Source: AP-15 sp035570595 (GTDB taxonomy: Bacteria; Pseudomonadota; Alphaproteobacteria; ATCC43930; CGMCC-115725). From it: a stretch of DNA of 5,065 nucleotides. The stretch spans positions 1-5,065 of the forward strand of contig DATMLF010000157.1 in assembly GCA_035570595.1 (NCBI GenBank), given 5' to 3'. The position numbers and the translations under genes are program-made. Below the pieces are notes generated by a model, which saw only the letters and a program-made list of their open reading frames with translations, had not been told where the DNA came from and made no database searches. Positions 4,418 to 5,065 of the stretch are shown here, in pieces; position 1 is the stretch's first letter; every line of letters begins with the position of its first letter.

Positions 4418-5065
4418 TTAGCGTTGCGGGGCGACAACGCCGCCGCGCACCTCATGGACGACCACCCCGGAAAGCCGGGGCGGCGGCGCCAGCAGGAGCG
4501 GGTGAGCAAGGCTGACCGCGATGTCGCTTTCGCCGGCATTCCACCGCCCCGTCACCGCGGCAGAGGAGAAATCCGCCATCTTGGCGGCAAGGTTGTCGGC
4601 GCTGCCCTCGTGGACGAGGTGCAGGATCGTCATCGTCGCGTCGCTCGCCTCGGCGAGGCAGCGGCGAATGTCGACATCGCCGCGAAACGCCGGCGGCACG
4701 CGCTCTCCCAGCAGCGCGATCATGCGGCGCAGATCATGGGTGCGCCGCAGTGCGGCGACTTCCCGCGCCGACCGGCTGACGCCGCCCGCGCCGCCGGGCA
4801 GCGGATCGTAGCCGTCGATCGCGAAGCACAGCGTGTCGGCGGGCCGGGCCTCGTCGAGCGCCGACACCGAAATCGCACCGCCGCCAAAAAGCCGCCCGTC
4901 GATCGCGACCGGCGGCAGGCCCGCCAGCGGGGTTCCCGCCATCACATGGTCGAGGTCGAGCACGTGCCGGTCGTTGTCGAAAAACGTCTCGGCGCCGCTC
5001 GCCAGGTTGACCGCGCCGAGCACGAGCCGCACGGCGCCCGAATTGACCCGCTCGAAATCGACCGC
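4418..5065 (-). CDS. Patatin-like phospholipase, DUF3734 class, C-terminal part; 5' end outside window
   Basis: The last 215 residues are present, ending at TAA (4420-4418). The frame is open to the window edge, so the internal GTG at 5032 is not the start. Patatin-like enzymes are Ser-Asp dyad acyl hydrolases. This class carries a C-terminal DUF3734 and often accompanies PHB-degradation genes in Alphaproteobacteria. Support comes from FERVNSG (fragment residues 4-10), LVLGAVNLASG (14-24), LDHVMAG (38-44), PPVAIDG (51-57) and the C-terminal block TMTILHLVHEG followed by DFSSAAVTGRWNAGESD. The Ser half of the dyad lies beyond the edge. Where relatives have a WDGGLVSNTPL-like motif bearing the catalytic Asp, this protein reads FGGGAISVSAL (60-70), so Asp is replaced by Gly61 and the usual Asn-x-Pro is lost. 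The preceding VMASGALP-like motif is also altered. It may be an inactive or strongly diverged homologue, yet the frame is intact. Family assignment is firm; activity is doubtful. Confidence 0.88.
   Translation of the reverse strand, partial: AVDFERVNSGAVRLVLGAVNLASGAETFFDNDRHVLDLDHVMAGTPLAGLPPVAIDGRLFGGGAISVSALDEARPADTLCFAIDGYDPLPGGAGGVSRSAREVAALRRTHDLRRMIALLGERVPPAFRGDVDIRRCLAEASDATMTILHLVHEGSADNLAAKMADFSSAAVTGRWNAGESDIAVSLAHPLLLAPPPRLSGVVVHEVRGGVVAPQR

Noticed and set aside
4418..5032. A complete 204-residue gene starting at GTG 5032
   Set aside because: The frame continues upstream to the window edge with residues (VDFERVNSG) that match the patatin family, so the GTG is internal.

Overview
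The window looks like part of a GC-rich alphaproteobacterial chromosome, of a Rhodospirillales or Hyphomicrobiales type. Three things suggest this: the strong G/C preference at third codon positions, the kinds of genes present, and the modular palindromic intergenic repeats (CCTCTCCCCGC-type stem followed by GGGTGAGGG), which are common in such genomes. The taxonomic placement is inference. All five recognisable genes lie on the minus strand, so transcription runs from position 5065 towards position 1. The outermost genes are cut by the window edges.

In transcription order the layout is as follows. (1) 5065-4418: the C-terminal part of a patatin-like phospholipase of the DUF3734 class, in which the usual catalytic-Asp motif is altered. 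(2) 4417-4135: a 283-bp spacer with a small hairpin just after that gene and a perfect 10-bp dyad upstream of the next one. (3) 4134-2917: an intracellular polyhydroxyalkanoate (PHB) depolymerase, phaZ type. (4) 2916-2620: about 300 bp without a convincing gene. (5) 2619-1684: a beta-keto acid cleavage enzyme (BKACE/Kce family, DUF849). (6) 1683-1553: a spacer with one palindromic repeat. (7) 1552-887: a PcaI-type CoA-transferase subunit A. (8) 886-632: a spacer with two repeat copies in opposite orientation plus short tandem duplications. (9) 631-1: a PcaJ-type CoA-transferase subunit B, lacking only its last few residues.

A plausible functional reading is two adjacent catabolic units meeting at acetoacetate. 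PhaZ mobilises stored poly-3-hydroxybutyrate to 3-hydroxybutyrate, which is normally oxidised to acetoacetate by a dehydrogenase not seen here. BKACE condenses a beta-keto acid with acetyl-CoA to give acetoacetate plus a new acyl-CoA. The PcaIJ-type transferase moves CoA between succinyl-CoA and a 3-oxoacid. The BKACE and transferase genes are probably one transcription unit. The link to phaZ rests only on adjacency and shared strand.

I see no tRNA, rRNA, CRISPR array, insertion sequence or phage gene. The observations most worth a second look are the degenerate patatin motif, the BKACE-PcaIJ pairing, and the insertion of repeats between the two subunit genes of one enzyme. There is no clear evidence for a wholly new system.
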